Part shown: positions 34,855 through 48,398 of the stretch, one piece after another
Position numbering within the stretch: position 1 is the stretch's first letter
Layout of the letters: each line of letters opens with the position of its first letter
NCBI RefSeq assembly: GCF_901933205.1
Contig: NC_044574.1
Coordinates: 43,681,609-43,745,608 of the forward strand
Source of the DNA: Camarhynchus parvulus
Lineage: Eukaryota; Chordata; Aves; Passeriformes; Thraupidae
Length of the DNA: 64,000 nt
Direction: 5' to 3'
Notes under the pieces: model-generated
Told to the model about the DNA's origin: nothing
Seen by the model: only the letters and a program-made list of their open reading frames with translations
Database searches by the model: none
Program-made: the position numbers and the translations under genes

Positions 34855-37800
34855 CTAGTTTCAGGCACCAGGTAGACCAAAAGTTGCATAAAGAAAAGAA
34901 TCCTGACTTGGAAAGGCAGTTGGGGAAAGTAAATATTGCCAGTAGTCTGTCAGTAGGAAGACAATCGCCAAGTCAATAGTAACACCAGCTGAAAAATCCA
35001 CTAAAAAAGTCCACCAATTTTTTGCTTTTCAGCTACCTCTCACAAATTTTTAGAAAACACAGGTTCTAACACTTCAGCTAGCTAAAATGGAAGAAAACCC
35101 AACAAGATACACAAGTATTTTTAAGAGGTTTATGCATATTTCTTCCTCCACAATTTTGGAAGGGCTAGTTGGCAATTTCATTCATGCTCTACTTAATATA
35201 ATGGGAGAGTCTGGACCCATTCCAAGACAATGTGATATAATGCATAACATATGTTTCCTCTTGAACATACATGTGCTCTATCCCCTTCTTACTTTTCTAA
35301 TCCCGTACCTATATCCTGTCAGCATCAGCCTTAAAAATAAAAATGATGAGACAAAACATTATCCCACAAATTCTGATTTACTGTCTTTGCACATGAAGAC
35401 TAATGATTAATAAGGTTTTGAATAATAATTCAGTACCAGGAGTGTGGAAATATGGGACAGAAAAAGAGAAGAAATATGAAAGTTCAGGTAGCAATTTTAG
35501 TATGATTTACCTTCCTAGACAGATCAGGTAAAGACAGCTTGAAACATTTTTTCTTCTTCTTCCTGTGGTAAAACTTGAGTTGTTCTCTCTAATGTGCAAG
35601 ACAACTCCTTGACCATCATTTCGTCTTTGGGTTAACTGGAGAGAAAGAATTCATATGTATCAAACACAAGAAGTTCCAGATTCCCCAACTCTCTGTTGGG
35701 TAATGACATGTGAGTGCCAGAATCAGGCTTTGTACACCTCAATCTTATACCACAATAGTAATATGTTACCACTCTTCCACAGTGTAGCTTTCCCTGGTAA
35801 AGGACTGGGATCTTGGGCTGTAGTTCTACATAACCATGCAGCATAACATGGGATTTTTGTCAGAAAGCAAAGGAAAAAAGTATTTCCTTCCATCTCGTCC
35901 AGATTCAACTTGCTGTAGTCTCCCCTGTGCCCCTTACTTTTCACCAGCCTTTCAGGATCTGAGCTGAACTATGCCACAGAGGGGTGGAGCATGCATGTGT
36001 GTCTTTGGAGGGGGCTAGTTCTAAGGACAAACATGGATGTTCAGCACCTCATAGTCAGAGATGTAGCAATTAAAGGAAAAAAGCTGGGAACACACAGCCA
36101 ACGTGAAAGGAAAAGCAGGAACCACAACCTGTCATAGGAATATGCACAAAACTGCACAAGAGACAAAATTAGCATAAGAATGGAGCAGCAAAGGGCAAAA
36201 AATTTCATTTTTCCATATTCTGGGGTTTCTAATAAAGGCAGCAGTCTGATATTAAACTGGATTCTCACATCTGTTTCCAGTCTTCCAATTCTGAATGAGT
36301 GCTAGGATCAGATTTTGGATCAATATCTAGAGTATTCAATGCAATGTTCTACCCCTGCATGGATTCCATTTCTTTTGTCTGGCTTAGGATATCAAAACCC
36401 ATCCTGAACACCATTTCTTGTCATAAATCTCACATGGATACTTGAAGCAGTAAACCAGTACTGCTCCTGCCCTCTGCAAGGGGAAGAGGAGGCTTACACA
36501 ACCTGCAGAGCAGAAGGGGAAACCTGCCAGCCTGCCTGAACAGAACTCCCAGGCATCAGATTCACAGTCCCTGCAAGTTCTTCACTTGGCAGAAACAAAA
36601 AAATTTAAAAATGCTACTTCTACTGACACTTTCCCTCTCCACAGAAATCAATTGTGTTTGTAGCATGTAACTTTCACAGACTGGCGTCAACATTCTGCTC
36701 TTCAGAGAAAAAGACAGGTTGAAGAAAGAAATAGAACACCGAAGAAGCAAGGGAGAAGCCAAGCATGTCCTGCTCCAAAAAGGAATTAAAAAATAATTAA
36801 AAATTAAAAAATGAGCCACTGATTCCACCTTCACAGATAAACTATAAGTGCTTGTTGTCACAATCACTCCACAAGAATAAAAAATTGATGAGGGAACAGG
36901 CAAAGCAGCAGAATTTATGTTCTCTGAAGTACCCAGTCCTCCAAGTATCGTGCCAGTAACTTAAGCAGAACTGTGTGAAATTGTACATTCCAGGTGATAT
37001 TTAGCAACACTGCAGCACTTTTCAATTTAATTTCATCAAATAGCTTAAGGGGAAAAAAGCACCTTAAAAAAATCAAAGCTCAACCGTTAAAACAACATTT
37101 TCTAAATGTATTTTTAATTACTATTCTGATGGACTTATTTTGAATTTTTTCTTCAACTTATATTAAAGAAGACCTTCAAATATTAAAAACCAATCAAATA
37201 GTAAGTAAAACAGTTTACTAAAGGCTTATTTAACCCCCTAAATAAGTGAGATAGATTTCAAAATTGCAAAAAGATCAAACATTTGTCATCATTCCAGCTC
37301 CAGCACTGACAGACTCAAAATTTCTTTCTTTCTACCACAGAAAATCTAGGATCATTAATCCCTGAGTTGTCTGAGCAAGAAGGTGCTTGGTCCCCAACCC
37401 CAAAAGCAAAGAAACAAGTTGTCCTTTACACTTGAGATGCTGAATCCTAGGAGAAATATTGGCTCTAAGAGCATAGCATGTGAGGGGAGAGACAATTCAT
37501 GTTTGCTTCAGAACAAAGCATGTAAAGAGGAAAGGAAAACCTTTTCATCAAACAGAATGAGCCACACTGGAGCGCAGAAATCAGTTTTCTGGTTTTGGCT
37601 CTACCTTCATGCTCCCTGGGAATACCAGCAAGTTCTTCGAATTTCTGTCTGCTTTGATTTATCCTCATTAAAAAAAAAATCACTCCTTTACAAAACAATT
37701 CAAGATGTATAGATGAAAAACTCTGTAACAGATATTAGAAGATTTTCTACATTTTGCCTAAGATCTGGAGTCTTAAAACCTTCTTTAATTCACAGTTCAG

Positions 37801-38265
37801 TGAATTATCCTGAAACATAAGTGTCTTTGGATAAAAACATTTGCATTTAGATACATTTAACCTTACATTAAAATCAAAAGATGAATAATCCTTTAATGCT
37901 CCTCTCATATTTATTAGCTCTGCTCAAGGTGAGCAAAAGCTCTTGGGATCAGCTGTGCCAGACATTCTTTCCCTTCACCCATTCACTATTTTTCCCTTCT
38001 TTAACTGCAGGAGTTCAGTTCTAGCACTGTTTTTTCATACTAGTTTTTTCCCTCCTGGCACAAAAATCAGAATTCAGCAAAGACATAAGGGATGAAGGAT
38101 AAAAGAAATAAGACTTACAGTAAATTAACTGTATACAGAGTGAAAGAGACACAAAGCTCATTGTTCATAGATAAATTCTGACCTATTCTATCATTAATCT
38201 TTACATCATTTAAATCCAAAATTCTCTCCCAAAGCTCAGCCTAATTATTGCTTCTCTTTGTGTTC
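34855..38265. other. Unique non-coding DNA
   Basis: Frames reach 113 codons (36562-36903 minus) and 109 codons (37383-37712 plus), without recognisable products. No interspersed repeat seen before the CR1 at 38266. Confidence 0.7.
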
Positions 38266-39162
38266 CCCGAATCATTTTGGTTGGGAAGGAGCTCAAGAAT
38301 ATCTACTCCAACCCACAGCTCAAGCAGGGTTACCTAGAGCAGGGTTACCTAGAGCAGGGTTACCTAGAGCAGGTTGCTCAGGGATGAGCCTAGCCAAGTT
38401 TTGAATATCAACGAGGTCAGAGACTCCACAATCCCTCTAGACAACCTGCTCCAGTGTTTGACCACACGCACAATGAAAGGCATTTTCTTGTGCCGTTTTC
38501 ACTTGTATAACTGGGTGCCACTGAGAAGTTTGACTTCTTCATCTGTATTCCCTCCCATAAAGGCATTTATATAGGTTTATGAGATCCCCCTGAGCCTTCT
38601 GATCCATAGGCTAAACAGTCCTGACTTTCTCAGGCTCTCCTCACAGTGGATAGGCTCCAGTCCCTCAAACATCTTCACAGTTCTTGCTCGGCTCTCTCCT
38701 GGAAGTTTCTGTCCTTCTTGTGTGTGCAAGCCCAGAACTGGACACAGCACTCCAGCTCTGCAGAGGGGAAGCATCACCACCCTCAGCTCTCTGGCAAGAA
38801 TCTTCCCAGCACAGCCCAGGATTCTGTTGGCTTTCTTTGCCCCAAGGGTGCAGTGCTGGCTGTCACCCCACAACCTGTCAGGACCCCAAGGTCCACTCCA
38901 CTGCAGAGCTGCTTTTCAACCAGTCAGACCCTGCATGTTCTGTACCTAGGGCTGTTCCTTCTCAGATGTAGGATTTGGCATATCCCTCTGCTGACCACAG
39001 CCCATTTCACCAGCCCACTGAGGCTCACCTGAATGACAGCACCATCATCTGGTGTATCAACCACCCCTCCCAATTTTGAATAACCTTCTAATTTGGAAAG
39101 GGTGCAAAATTGTCCTATCATCCAGGTTCTAAAAGAGATGTTAAACAGCATGGACTTCCATA
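38266..39162 (-). mobile_element. CR1 LINE fragment, antisense, with 3' end at left
   Basis: This CR1 copy is inserted in the minus orientation. Read on the plus strand it begins with the complement of the CR1 3' end (GAATCATTTTGGTTGGGAAG at about 38270). It continues through a block that in CR1 reads CCTAGAGCAGGTTGC, GAGACTCCACAATCCCTCTA, CAACCTGCTCCAGTGTTTGA, GATCCCCCTGAGCCTTCT, CCCAGAACTGGACACAGCAC and TCTGGTGTATCAACCACCCC, to roughly 39162. Landmark order matches a CR1 running right to left. The minus-strand frame 38577-38873 retains a partly readable polymerase C-terminus. Frameshifts and stops break the rest. An unusual internal 15-bp triplication is listed separately. Confidence 0.93.
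38323..38367. repeat. 15-bp unit repeated three times inside the CR1
   Basis: The unit AGCAGGGTTACCTAG occurs three times in perfect tandem (38323-38337, 38338-38352, 38353-38367), followed by a partial fourth copy AGCAGGTT. As I recall them, CR1 elements normally have this text once at this position, so the array probably arose by local slippage or duplication after, or shortly before, insertion. All three copies are identical, which points to a recent event. Confidence 0.95.
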
Positions 39163-40666
39163 CCATATCATAAGTCATTGAGAAACAGTTTATGGAGAAC
39201 ACATAGACACACAATTTATTTCCTTCCACAGGCATCAGAGTATATTCTATGGAAAAGAGTCTGCTTTTTCCATAATAATTACCTGAATCCTAGCAAAGCT
39301 TTAAGCTTGTCAGTACAACAGAAGGGAAGGAAACATAGTAAAAGACACAACTATGAGATTATACTACATTGACTTATTGGAGGGCAACAACTCTATTTAT
39401 AAGAAAGAAGTAGAAGTACTGAGAAAAAACATTATGAAGAGAATGAGAACAGGAAACAAAATGAGCAAAAACTGTGATGGAAGATGGAAAAGTGAGCATG
39501 TCACCAGCATGAAAAAGGAACAAGGACAACTTGCCATCAGCACAGACTGTCTTCTGTGGCTGTGATCTGCTAAGGTCTTACAGCTCACTTACTTTCCAAA
39601 ATCTGATTGTTACAGCTATTTCTTTCTTTTATAGCTCAGTGATGACAGCTACAGAGTAGTGCTAAGACAATATCTACACCAAAAAGCCCGCAAAATAGTC
39701 ATCATTCCTTCTCATTTTTCTCTTCTGTTTTGATGATTAGAGAGAGATGCACTCAGAGTTTCACAGCATGAGTGTCATCGGCAAAGTGGGATCCCATTCC
39801 TGACTGCAGAGAACACACAATCTTCAACTGAAAGTTTTTCATCAGCTATGGCATAGTAACATCCATCCTGACTAATTTGTTTCTTTGTGTCCGTACTGCA
39901 ATCAGGGCTAAAATAGCCCAGAGTTTAACTGTTTAACTGCCAATCAAGTCAGTGGTCTGAGGCACTAACTCCCATCACAGAAGTCCATCTGCCTCTAATC
40001 TATTAGCAAAAATGGCTAATAATTAAATGCTTAACACTACCTACAAAAAGATGTTAATTGAACACTGAGCACCTTCAGGCTGCTTATCATTGTCCCTACC
40101 TCCTTGCCACCATCTCCCTTGGCTGAAGGTACAACATTTTAAGCTCTGTTGGCACAGCTGTACCTTGAGCTGCTTCCTAACCAGGCTGTTCCAGAATTAT
40201 TTGGGTTAGTTTGGATATGCACTAAATTATTTTTTCTATTTTGAATAATTTTGACTGAAAACCACAATAGAACATTTACCTGTTCCATCGTGAAAGCTGA
40301 TCAGACAGGACTGAATCTATTTACCTGTCCCAAGTTCAGTAAGAGCCTTATGACTAACTGCAATCTCACTAGCAGCAGTAACCTTCTACATTACTTCAAC
40401 TTTGCCATCTTCTAGACAAAATGAAAACAGGACTTTTCTACAGCATTTTTGTATGATGGATAATGGGCATTTAACTTCTGCATTCCCCTTAAAAGCTCAT
40501 CCTCTGTATAATGAGCCTAACTTCAGTGTCTGATTTGCATATCTAGACTTAGTATGAGTAGTCACCATAACAGATCTGTTTTAGCAGTAAGATGATTTCA
40601 CCTTTAAACCTAAGATGGAGCAACTGATGGCATACTGGGTGTACTCACATAGCTAGGTACTCTGTC
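39163..40666. other. Unique non-coding DNA
   Basis: No frame above 70 codons and no simple repeat beyond a small GTTTAACT doublet near 39927. Ends at the perfect 21-bp duplication. Confidence 0.72.
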
Positions 40667-40708
40667 TTTATCTCAAAACCTTGAGTATTTATCTCAAAAC
40701 CTTGAGTA
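40667..40708. repeat. Perfect 21-bp tandem duplication
   Basis: A 21-base unit beginning TTTATCTCAAAACC and ending TTGAGTA is present twice head to tail (40667-40687 and 40688-40708) with no difference. The identity implies a recent duplication, and copy number may be polymorphic. No gene or known repeat lies across it. Confidence 0.95.
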
Positions 40709-41674
40709 TCCTGTTGCTGAGAATGGGGACAGAGGGTATTTGGGCAGCTGGCTAAGGTTAACCTGGCACTGAGTCAGAATGGCATGGAAAAAAACAATGA
40801 ATTTGTAATTCCTACCAAAAAACCACCAGCCATAGAGCTTAACCTTGCCTACATGCATTCCAAAGTATTGTGGAATATAAACAATATTCTTCATTACGAC
40901 TGTACTGCAGATCTATTGTTTCACATGGCAGAACTCAGAACTTGCTCTTTAGTGGGCACATCTGTTTGGATAGCATCATGAACCCCATATCATTGGGAAG
41001 CACTTTTGAAAATTCACATTTGATATGAATTTATTTCCATAAAAATCTTAAGGTTCACTTCTGTTCCGATCAAAGAAGCCAAAAACTGAAATTGAGCAAC
41101 ATGACTAAAACCTACCCTGAGGCATAAAACCCTTTCCAGCAAAGAATTCACATTAAAAAAAAATTATATTTAAAAGTTTCTGCTGCAATGGCAAGTGCAA
41201 AGAAAACAAAACATGTGAGGCTTGCCTGTTACATAATAAACATGTATTCTGCTCTCAATGTTGCTTTAAAACCAAACAAATCCAATGGACTAGCAATGTT
41301 TCCCTGGCATGTACTGGTACAAGAGGGATGGAGGGGAAGAGCAAAAGAAATGCAGAGAGATGGCCAAACAATGTCACATGACTTAATGCTAATTCTGTCC
41401 TCCCTGCACAGAATAAGATTAAGAAACAGAATTTTTATGTCAGCTGGCAGTAGCTTTAACTACACAAATTTTGTTAGCTCATTTTGCTAGTACAGAGTTC
41501 ATTACCAATTTTTGATATATGAAATGGAAGACATTGAAAGCCCTTTATATTTTTGGAAGTAGCCCTGCCAGCTGTATTATATGAAAGAAACTCTTTCAAG
41601 AATATTCCAGAATGAGACATTCCAAGTTTGTCTATCCCATGTTTACCTATTATTTTCCATTTTAATGTCAAGAA

Positions 41675-41795
41675 GAAAACAAGGCACACACAAAACACGC
41701 CAAATTCAAATAACCCCAACACAAACCCAAAACTCAAATCCAAATCTAAAATATTGTCATAAAACCCCAAGTCCAAGGGATTCTACCCCCACCAC
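41675..41795. repeat. A/C-rich low-complexity segment
   Basis: A long stretch is almost free of G (AACCCCAACACAAACCCAAA and similar). The strand bias produces an open frame on the minus strand rich in Leu, Phe, Gly and Val (part of 41474-41776), which is a composition artefact. Confidence 0.75.
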
Positions 41796-43018
41796 CCATG
41801 TCCTTTTCAAGAGAATGAAGCATCTTTGACAGTTTTACTGTTGCTTCCATTAAAATTAATGTTTTGTGTTGCATCAAGCTGATCTCAAGAGAGATGTCGT
41901 CAGGATTTCTTTTCACATTTTGAATTCTTCATGTAGCAATCTTTGTCAAGCGCTCTAACAAAAAAGAGACTTTCAGAGGAAAGACCTCAGTCTTATGCTT
42001 ATAAAAACCTTTGAGGTTCACCCAGTATTTTGTGGCACAGAATTCTGTTTTACATCTGAGACCTAGAATATTGGAAGGACACAAACAAATATATTAGCTC
42101 TTGTAAGTGATCTCCTCTCCCGAGCCAAAAAATGTGGTTTTCATGGTATTCTCCCACCCTGGAATGTTTATGTTTTACAGGTGTTAAAATGCAGGAAAAA
42201 GAAAGGTGTCTCCCTTTCTTTATCATACACAGACAAAATAATCTGTACACAAATACATACAAAATAATTCCTTCCCTCTGTTCATTGAAGGCTGTGAAAA
42301 GGCAAACAAGCCTTATAATAGGGAAGAGCAGGATACATTGAAGGGACCTAATGAGAATGAAGACCTGCAGCCAGAGGGTTGCAGCTGCTGAGCACAGACT
42401 CCACTGCACACATATCACTGGTAGGTCTTATGTTCCCCTACTCACAAAGCAGCCCCAGCATCAAACAGGAGGCGTGGAGCCCACTGCCCCTGCAGTGGCA
42501 GTCCTAGCAAATGGCTCACATCATAAAATTACTTTTGCTGGTACAGAAAATGACACCCCATTCTGAATGTAATTTCAGGGGTTTCTAGGCGCATTATATC
42601 TCAAAATATACTAAATATCTTTGCTTTCTGACAGACCTACACACTTAGCTTAGGGTTTGAAAGTCATGCTAAAAGCATGCTAATTGTAAGAATAGGGTGC
42701 TTTAAGTAGGGGCAAGCTGTCACCTGGAAACCTGTCTGCATTCAGTAGTAGCCCTGGTGAGCCTCATAAATATTCAGCTGATCATCAGGATACAGGACAC
42801 TGAACACACCCCATAAAAGCCCTAGTGAACAGCCATGAAAATTCTACATTTATTTCTAGACACTCTCTGAATACTGCTGAGACTCAGTTACCCTATCATT
42901 TAATGAACTCTGCACCTGAAGAATTTACTGTGCTATAGGGAGTGGTATCTACACAAACACATGATCATGTCAATCAGCACCCTAACATATACCAGACCAC
43001 AACATTCCAGCATTGTAA

Positions 43019-43054
43019 TAATTATTTCATTGGTATTAAAGTAATTATTTCATT
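43019..43054. repeat. 13-bp direct repeat
   Basis: TAATTATTTCATT occurs exactly at 43019-43031 and 43042-43054, giving a 23-bp period with a diverged spacer. It is an AT-rich local duplication with no further structure. Confidence 0.7.
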
Positions 43055-43204
43055 TGACCATACCAACCAGTAGTTTCTAATGCTGTTAATAACATTATAT
43101 AGCAAAAAGTAGAGACTTCCTATTTCAGGTGACATGGTGTAAAAGGTGAAGTAGAGAGAATTCCTTTTCTTTTTAAATCCAAGAAAGAAAATTGTTTCCT
43201 CTTC

Positions 43205-43221
43205 TTTTTTTTTTTTTTTTT
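43205..43221. repeat. T17 homopolymer
   Basis: Seventeen T residues precede AACAGCAAC. A long pyrimidine run next to a CAG resembles a 3' splice site, but no supported exon follows. Confidence 0.95.
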
Positions 43222-45631
43222 AACAGCAACTTATGAGATAGTAGCATTTTCTAGGGATTAGTAACATTTTTATGATGACAGATAAACACATACAAGATTA
43301 ATCTACTAAGATATTTGGTAACATGGAAATTGAATTAATCTGTTACAATTATCTTTCACCTTACCATATATTTAGCTGTTGAATCCATTTGTAACCTGAT
43401 GAAATATTATCCAAACATTGAATGCTGCGCTGGTGGATGTTTTGGCTAAATATCTGAGGATACTGTAGCACAGAATTGTATCATATATCTTGTTTACTAC
43501 AGCCCAAAGACAAAATTACTGGTTCTGGTATTTCAGTTATCTGGTATTCCTGTGCTCAGGAATTTTCCCATGCCTGTTTCTGATACAGAGAGGTTTAAAA
43601 GACAGTCTTTAGCAAGTTGGCCATACATTACTCTGGACTTAACGACCACGTCTACAACTCTGGCACAAGAACTTAGACTATCTCCATGGCCAAATTTTGG
43701 CCAAATTCTGAGGAGTGTGATCACATTAATTTACTAGAAGCCTGATATAACAACAGAATCCTCACACTTGGGTAATTACTCAGCAACCCTGAGCAAATTA
43801 ATGTCGTTGAGATGAAAGATTCTTGTTCTTCTATCAATTGCCAGATATGTTATTCTTCAAGTCCTCACACACTTATACACAAATACATTGCGTGCTCTGC
43901 TGAAAGTTACACATTATAACAAGAGGAAAAGGCATGTTCTGAGATGCTTCAAACAGATTAGTATCAATTCCCCTTCATAAACACAATGAAATAAAGAATT
44001 AGCCTTAGCAGTGGAAGAAGAGAGAATTTCTATAATATTTTTCTGCTTCATGCGCTTTTATCGTGGATCAGCTGTGGTCTGTGATCTTTCAGAAGTATTT
44101 CACACATGCTGTGTGGGTATTAATATTGAGGCCAACAACAGAGAAATGCAAACTGGGTGCATACTTCACCCTGTGTGTCAAGCCAATCTAGCACATACCA
44201 TGTTAGCAAAACAGCAGTTTCATGAGATTTAAATTGTCTACATTCTATAATTGTATACACAGTTACTTAATTCTAAAATAAAGTCTTACACAGAAGAAAT
44301 CAAGCCTTAGCTGTGAATATAACATGTTGTATTTTGAATCGTTCAGGCAGGGCTGAATTCGTCTGTATATGTTAGAATTCATCAATATCAGGAATTTGCA
44401 ATATTTACACATTCAAATCAGAAATGGCAAGAAAATCAGAATAGTCAGACACATAAAGACACAGCAGCCATACTGTTGCCCACAAAGTAACCATGAACGC
44501 AAAAAGTATTCTATTCAATCCTCAGTTATACCAAATGATATAATAAATTTCTTTGTTCTTGACAAAACCATCAGGCTAAAAGATCTATGATGGACAAAAC
44601 CCCTTTCTTAACTAACTAGCAATATGGCTTGTCACTTTGCATGGGAGGAGTTTGAAATCAGGATACATTGCAGCTTCCAAAGGACTTGGGCATTTAGCAT
44701 AGGAGACAAAGCAAGAGCACTGTAGAAATTACTTTTAGACAGTTGTACTCTCATACTGCTATAAAACTCTGTTAATAAACAAAGAACAAAATATGTTACA
44801 TATTGCACAAAGCTTTCATGTTTAAGAATTGCAATCTAGAAGACAAGAAGCATATGATCAGGGAATTATAAGATCAGTAAAACCCCAGTTTAATAAACAG
44901 TGCTATTGGCTCTGTGAAAAAAATGTTACCTCTTTTTTTTACAGGCATCCTGACAGAGAACTTAAGACAGGGTTTGAAATATGATTATAAGGTAGCTTTA
45001 TGGATAATTACATGAAGTACCTTCTAATCATGAGAGACATTCAGAGAAAGCAGAAATGTGCTTGCATAGAAATGAATGAGTGACAGGGCAGACCAGCAGC
45101 ACCAGAAAACAGGTGCCTCAAAAACCAAATTAAATACAGTAGATTGGGAAGTGGATAGCCCTGAAGGTCTTGAAAGCAACAACTTTTGGGAACAATCTGG
45201 AAAATTATTCTCTAACTTGGTTCTACCAAGAAAGTAAAGTGTTATTTTTAGGAAAAAAATAACACTTAGAGGTATTACTACTTCAGCTGTACACAATTCC
45301 GTGAGTATCACATAGCTTTTTCTTTCCACACATCTCTCTTCCTTAAGAGGCTTAGAAAAGAGAGATAGCCACGAGTCACTCACTTTCTTTATTGGACTCA
45401 AATCTTTATGATTTAAAGGAGAGATAAGTGGAAGAAGGCAAAACGTAAAGCATTCTCTCCTGCCTCTAATGACAGCAGTTAGGACTTTGGAACAGCTCAG
45501 GTTGCTATGGCCTCCAAAATGCACTTCCACTATCACCTGGTTTGACAAGATATGTGGTTGGTTTTTTTAGAAAAAAATTGAGAAAGCTTAGCAAGACAAT
45601 TCTCTGCAGTCCTTTTGCAGCTGAAAGCATA

Positions 45632-45648
45632 GACAACAACAACAACCA
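45632..45648. repeat. (ACA)n trinucleotide microsatellite
   Basis: About five ACA/CAA units. On the minus strand they produce a poly-valine run in a short frame (45533-45733), which is a repeat artefact. Confidence 0.9.
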
Positions 45649-45893
45649 TCACCTTCACTCCTGAAGCACATCTGTTGCAACAAGAACAACATGTTATGGC
45701 AGAGTTCAACTGTGTTGGGTTGTAAGGATGCAAAGAACTCCTTACAAAACATTTGCAATAAGATTTTTCGTATTAATGTCCATATTCCAGCTAAGGTAGT
45801 CTGAGCCTATAGCGGGACAGTGTCTAGCACAACAAACCTTCTATTATACTAAGTAATGGCACTTCATTGATCAACTAGCTTAAGTAAGTCTTG

Positions 45894-46005
45894 GGGAAAG
45901 TTTGGGATTTTTATGGTTTTAGAGATTTTTGGGGTATTTTGGTTGCTGTTTTTTGCTTGGGTTTTGTATGTATTTTTTTTTTTTTTTGGTTGTTGAAGCT
46001 TTTTC
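45894..46005. repeat. T/G-rich low-complexity segment with T15
   Basis: Text such as GATTTTTGGGGTATTTTGGT leads to a 15-base T run at 45973-45987. It is the strand-complement class of the A/C-rich tracts elsewhere in the window. Confidence 0.85.
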
Positions 46006-46912
46006 ATAATTTAAAATTCATTGAAATTACTATTTTATTTCGCTGCCATTGCTAGCTTTATATTTTGATTTTTTTCAAGAACAGTGGAACTGGTAGAAGA
46101 CTCAAGGTACAACAGCAGACACAATCCTTATCCAAATGAACAGGAGCACATAATGGGGGATGGAAGTGTGTGCCCACTTCTCATGAAATAATGTCTGAGG
46201 AACAACATTTGAAAGCTAAAAATCCTGCCACTACTCTCCTGCACCCCAACACCTGCAAAAATAGGTGATTAACAGAAATCATCTATTCTGTTTGGGTCTT
46301 ATTTTTCTTTAGAAAACTTATTTTACTACCGTTAGAAAGTAGGCTAGCAGCAATGCCTCCAGATGGGAATAACAGTAATTCAAACACTTTTCTGTTTATC
46401 AGTAGAACATTCTTTATATTAAGGCCAAAAGATTTCAGGACAAAATATATTTCCAAGGAATTAATTATTCCTCAAATATACAGGCTGAATTAAGTGGTAC
46501 CACAAGTTTCAGTACTGCCAGCCTGGTGAAAACCATTGGTCACAATATTTTCCCTTGCTTATCCGCTCTCAAGGAAGCTCCCACAGCAGTACCCTTCTTA
46601 TGTACTAATGGTTTCTTGTTTTACGCTGTTCCTTAAGGTGACCGATGAGAAAGCATCTATGCTGGAGTCTTAATTGCTTTGCTTCAAAGCTGAGAACAGA
46701 TCTGGAAGCTTAGTGTTCCTAAAAATTTGCCAGAATTTCCTTGGCACAGATGGGCAGGGCTGATCGATCATTGTTATTGCTAAATAGGAAAGGAGTAATT
46801 TAATTTTAAAATGTACTATAAACGTCATTTCTCTGTACTGCAGTTCCAAACTCCTGAGTCACTTAATGGCTAGAGATGTGTGCGTGTGTTTATTATTTGC
46901 ATTTTACTCCAA

Positions 46913-46985
46913 ACATCCCAAAAGGACAAGGACTAAAACAACCCTCAAAAAGCCAAAATCAACTAAACAAAAACACCCCACGAAA
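46913..46985. repeat. A/C-rich low-complexity segment
   Basis: A stretch of A-rich text with CCC and CAAAA interruptions, including AAACAAAAACACCCCACGAA. It is the same class as the tracts at 16.9, 41.7 and 49.8 kb. Confidence 0.7.
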
Positions 46986-48358
46986 ATAGCTTGAAACCTA
47001 AAAAAAATAGGCTTAAATAAATATGCAGTTATTAACCCACATATAAATGTGTATTCATTTCGCTGTCCTGATCAGTACCAATTTTCTAAGTTCAACAAGG
47101 ACACTCAGAAATGAAAAAAACAGACAAATAAGTCATATTTTTAAGACTATTAAGGGAATTATTTACCTTCCAGGGTCCATAGCTAGTTAAAAAGCTCACT
47201 AAATATTTAGAGAATAAACCCAAACACCCGGAAAAGCACAAAACCCCTCTCTGGAACAGCCTTCCCTTAACACAGATTACAGATGCCTATAGAGTGGGAT
47301 AGGTGAATAATATCTACTGCACCTATTCTTACATAGGTAATTCCTAAGCCATAGGCATTTTTAGGCTGACATTCACATTTCTCTATTTCTATATTGAAGA
47401 TACGCTTCTATGAATAATAAAACTTTAAATTAATGACAGAATCTAAATTCACCTTCTATCTTTGCTGGAACTGATTATCTTCAAACACACATAATAAGCC
47501 AGAACTAAACACAGAGAGATTGACTTGTGCTTTCTTGACACCTTTTCTTCTATCGCTCGAGATGAAGATAAATGCGTCTTCATCTTGGGCTGTTTCTTTG
47601 CACAGCATTTTGCCACTTCTGCACTGTTCTGAAATGCACCCTATGAGATTCAAATATCTTCATTGTGTCCATTTTCAAGTCTTGACAGATAGGTATGTAT
47701 GGATTACTAAATTGCTACAAAACCACCAAATACTTTGAGTCCAGATTATTAGACACATTCCAGCTTCTTTGTATTTTTTGTAACTTGTATCTCCTGGTAT
47801 CTGGCCCCTGGAATTTCCTTTTTTATAACAGAAGATTACTGTTGGCAAGAGACACCTAGTATTGTGCTTGTGATGTATTTTCCTTTTCAGAACCAGTGTG
47901 GAAAAACATTCCAAGTACCTATCTACATATTACACTCATCTAGACTCCATCTGCATCACACTGAGCACTTGTTACTGGGAAGCAAAACAATGCGGCTGAC
48001 TCCAAATACCTTACTGCATTAAGACAGCACATTTCCCACAGATTTAAGAGATACAAACTCCCTCAAGATAGATAAAAACCCAATCTTGTTCTCTTGCTGC
48101 ATGTTCCATGCACTGCCTTCACAAAAGGCAGCATTGCTGTTGGGCACTTTCTCCAAAGCCTGGCCACTGAAACTGTTGAGGGATGCAAATAAATAGTTCA
48201 CCCTGAATGCACAGCTGCACCAACAAGTAAAGAACAAGACACTGCCAGAGCATCCTCACACCAAAGAGAGTAATATGCAGGCAAAGGTAATCCTGAGGAT
48301 ACACTAACATGACAACATCATGAGAAATAGCAGAAACAAACATGATGTAACAACCAAA

Positions 48359-48398
48359 TTTATAGGAATTGTTAGCAGTTTATGGGAATTGTTAACCC
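48359..48398. repeat. 20-bp imperfect tandem duplication
   Basis: TTTATAGGAATTGTTAGCAG (48359-48378) is followed directly by TTTATGGGAATTGTTAACCC (48379-48398), matching at most positions. This is a short local duplication in unique non-coding DNA. It has no recognised function. Confidence 0.8.

Larger units (their letters stand above)
40709..45893. other. Unique non-coding DNA including the longest non-repeat frame on the minus strand
   Basis: The minus-strand frame 45024-45548 (174 codons) has a hydrophobic segment (VVIPLSVIFFLKITLYFLG) but no family resemblance, no Kozak-like context that I would trust, and no splice structure. Other frames are at most 122 codons (42050-42418 minus). The A/C-rich segment at 41675, a T17 run at 43205 and a 13-bp direct repeat at 43019 are listed separately. 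Confidence 0.65.

Noticed and set aside
42860..42925. GAGACTCAGTTACCCTATCA resembling a sense MIR core
   Set aside because: The match is too short and the rest of the MIR consensus is missing.
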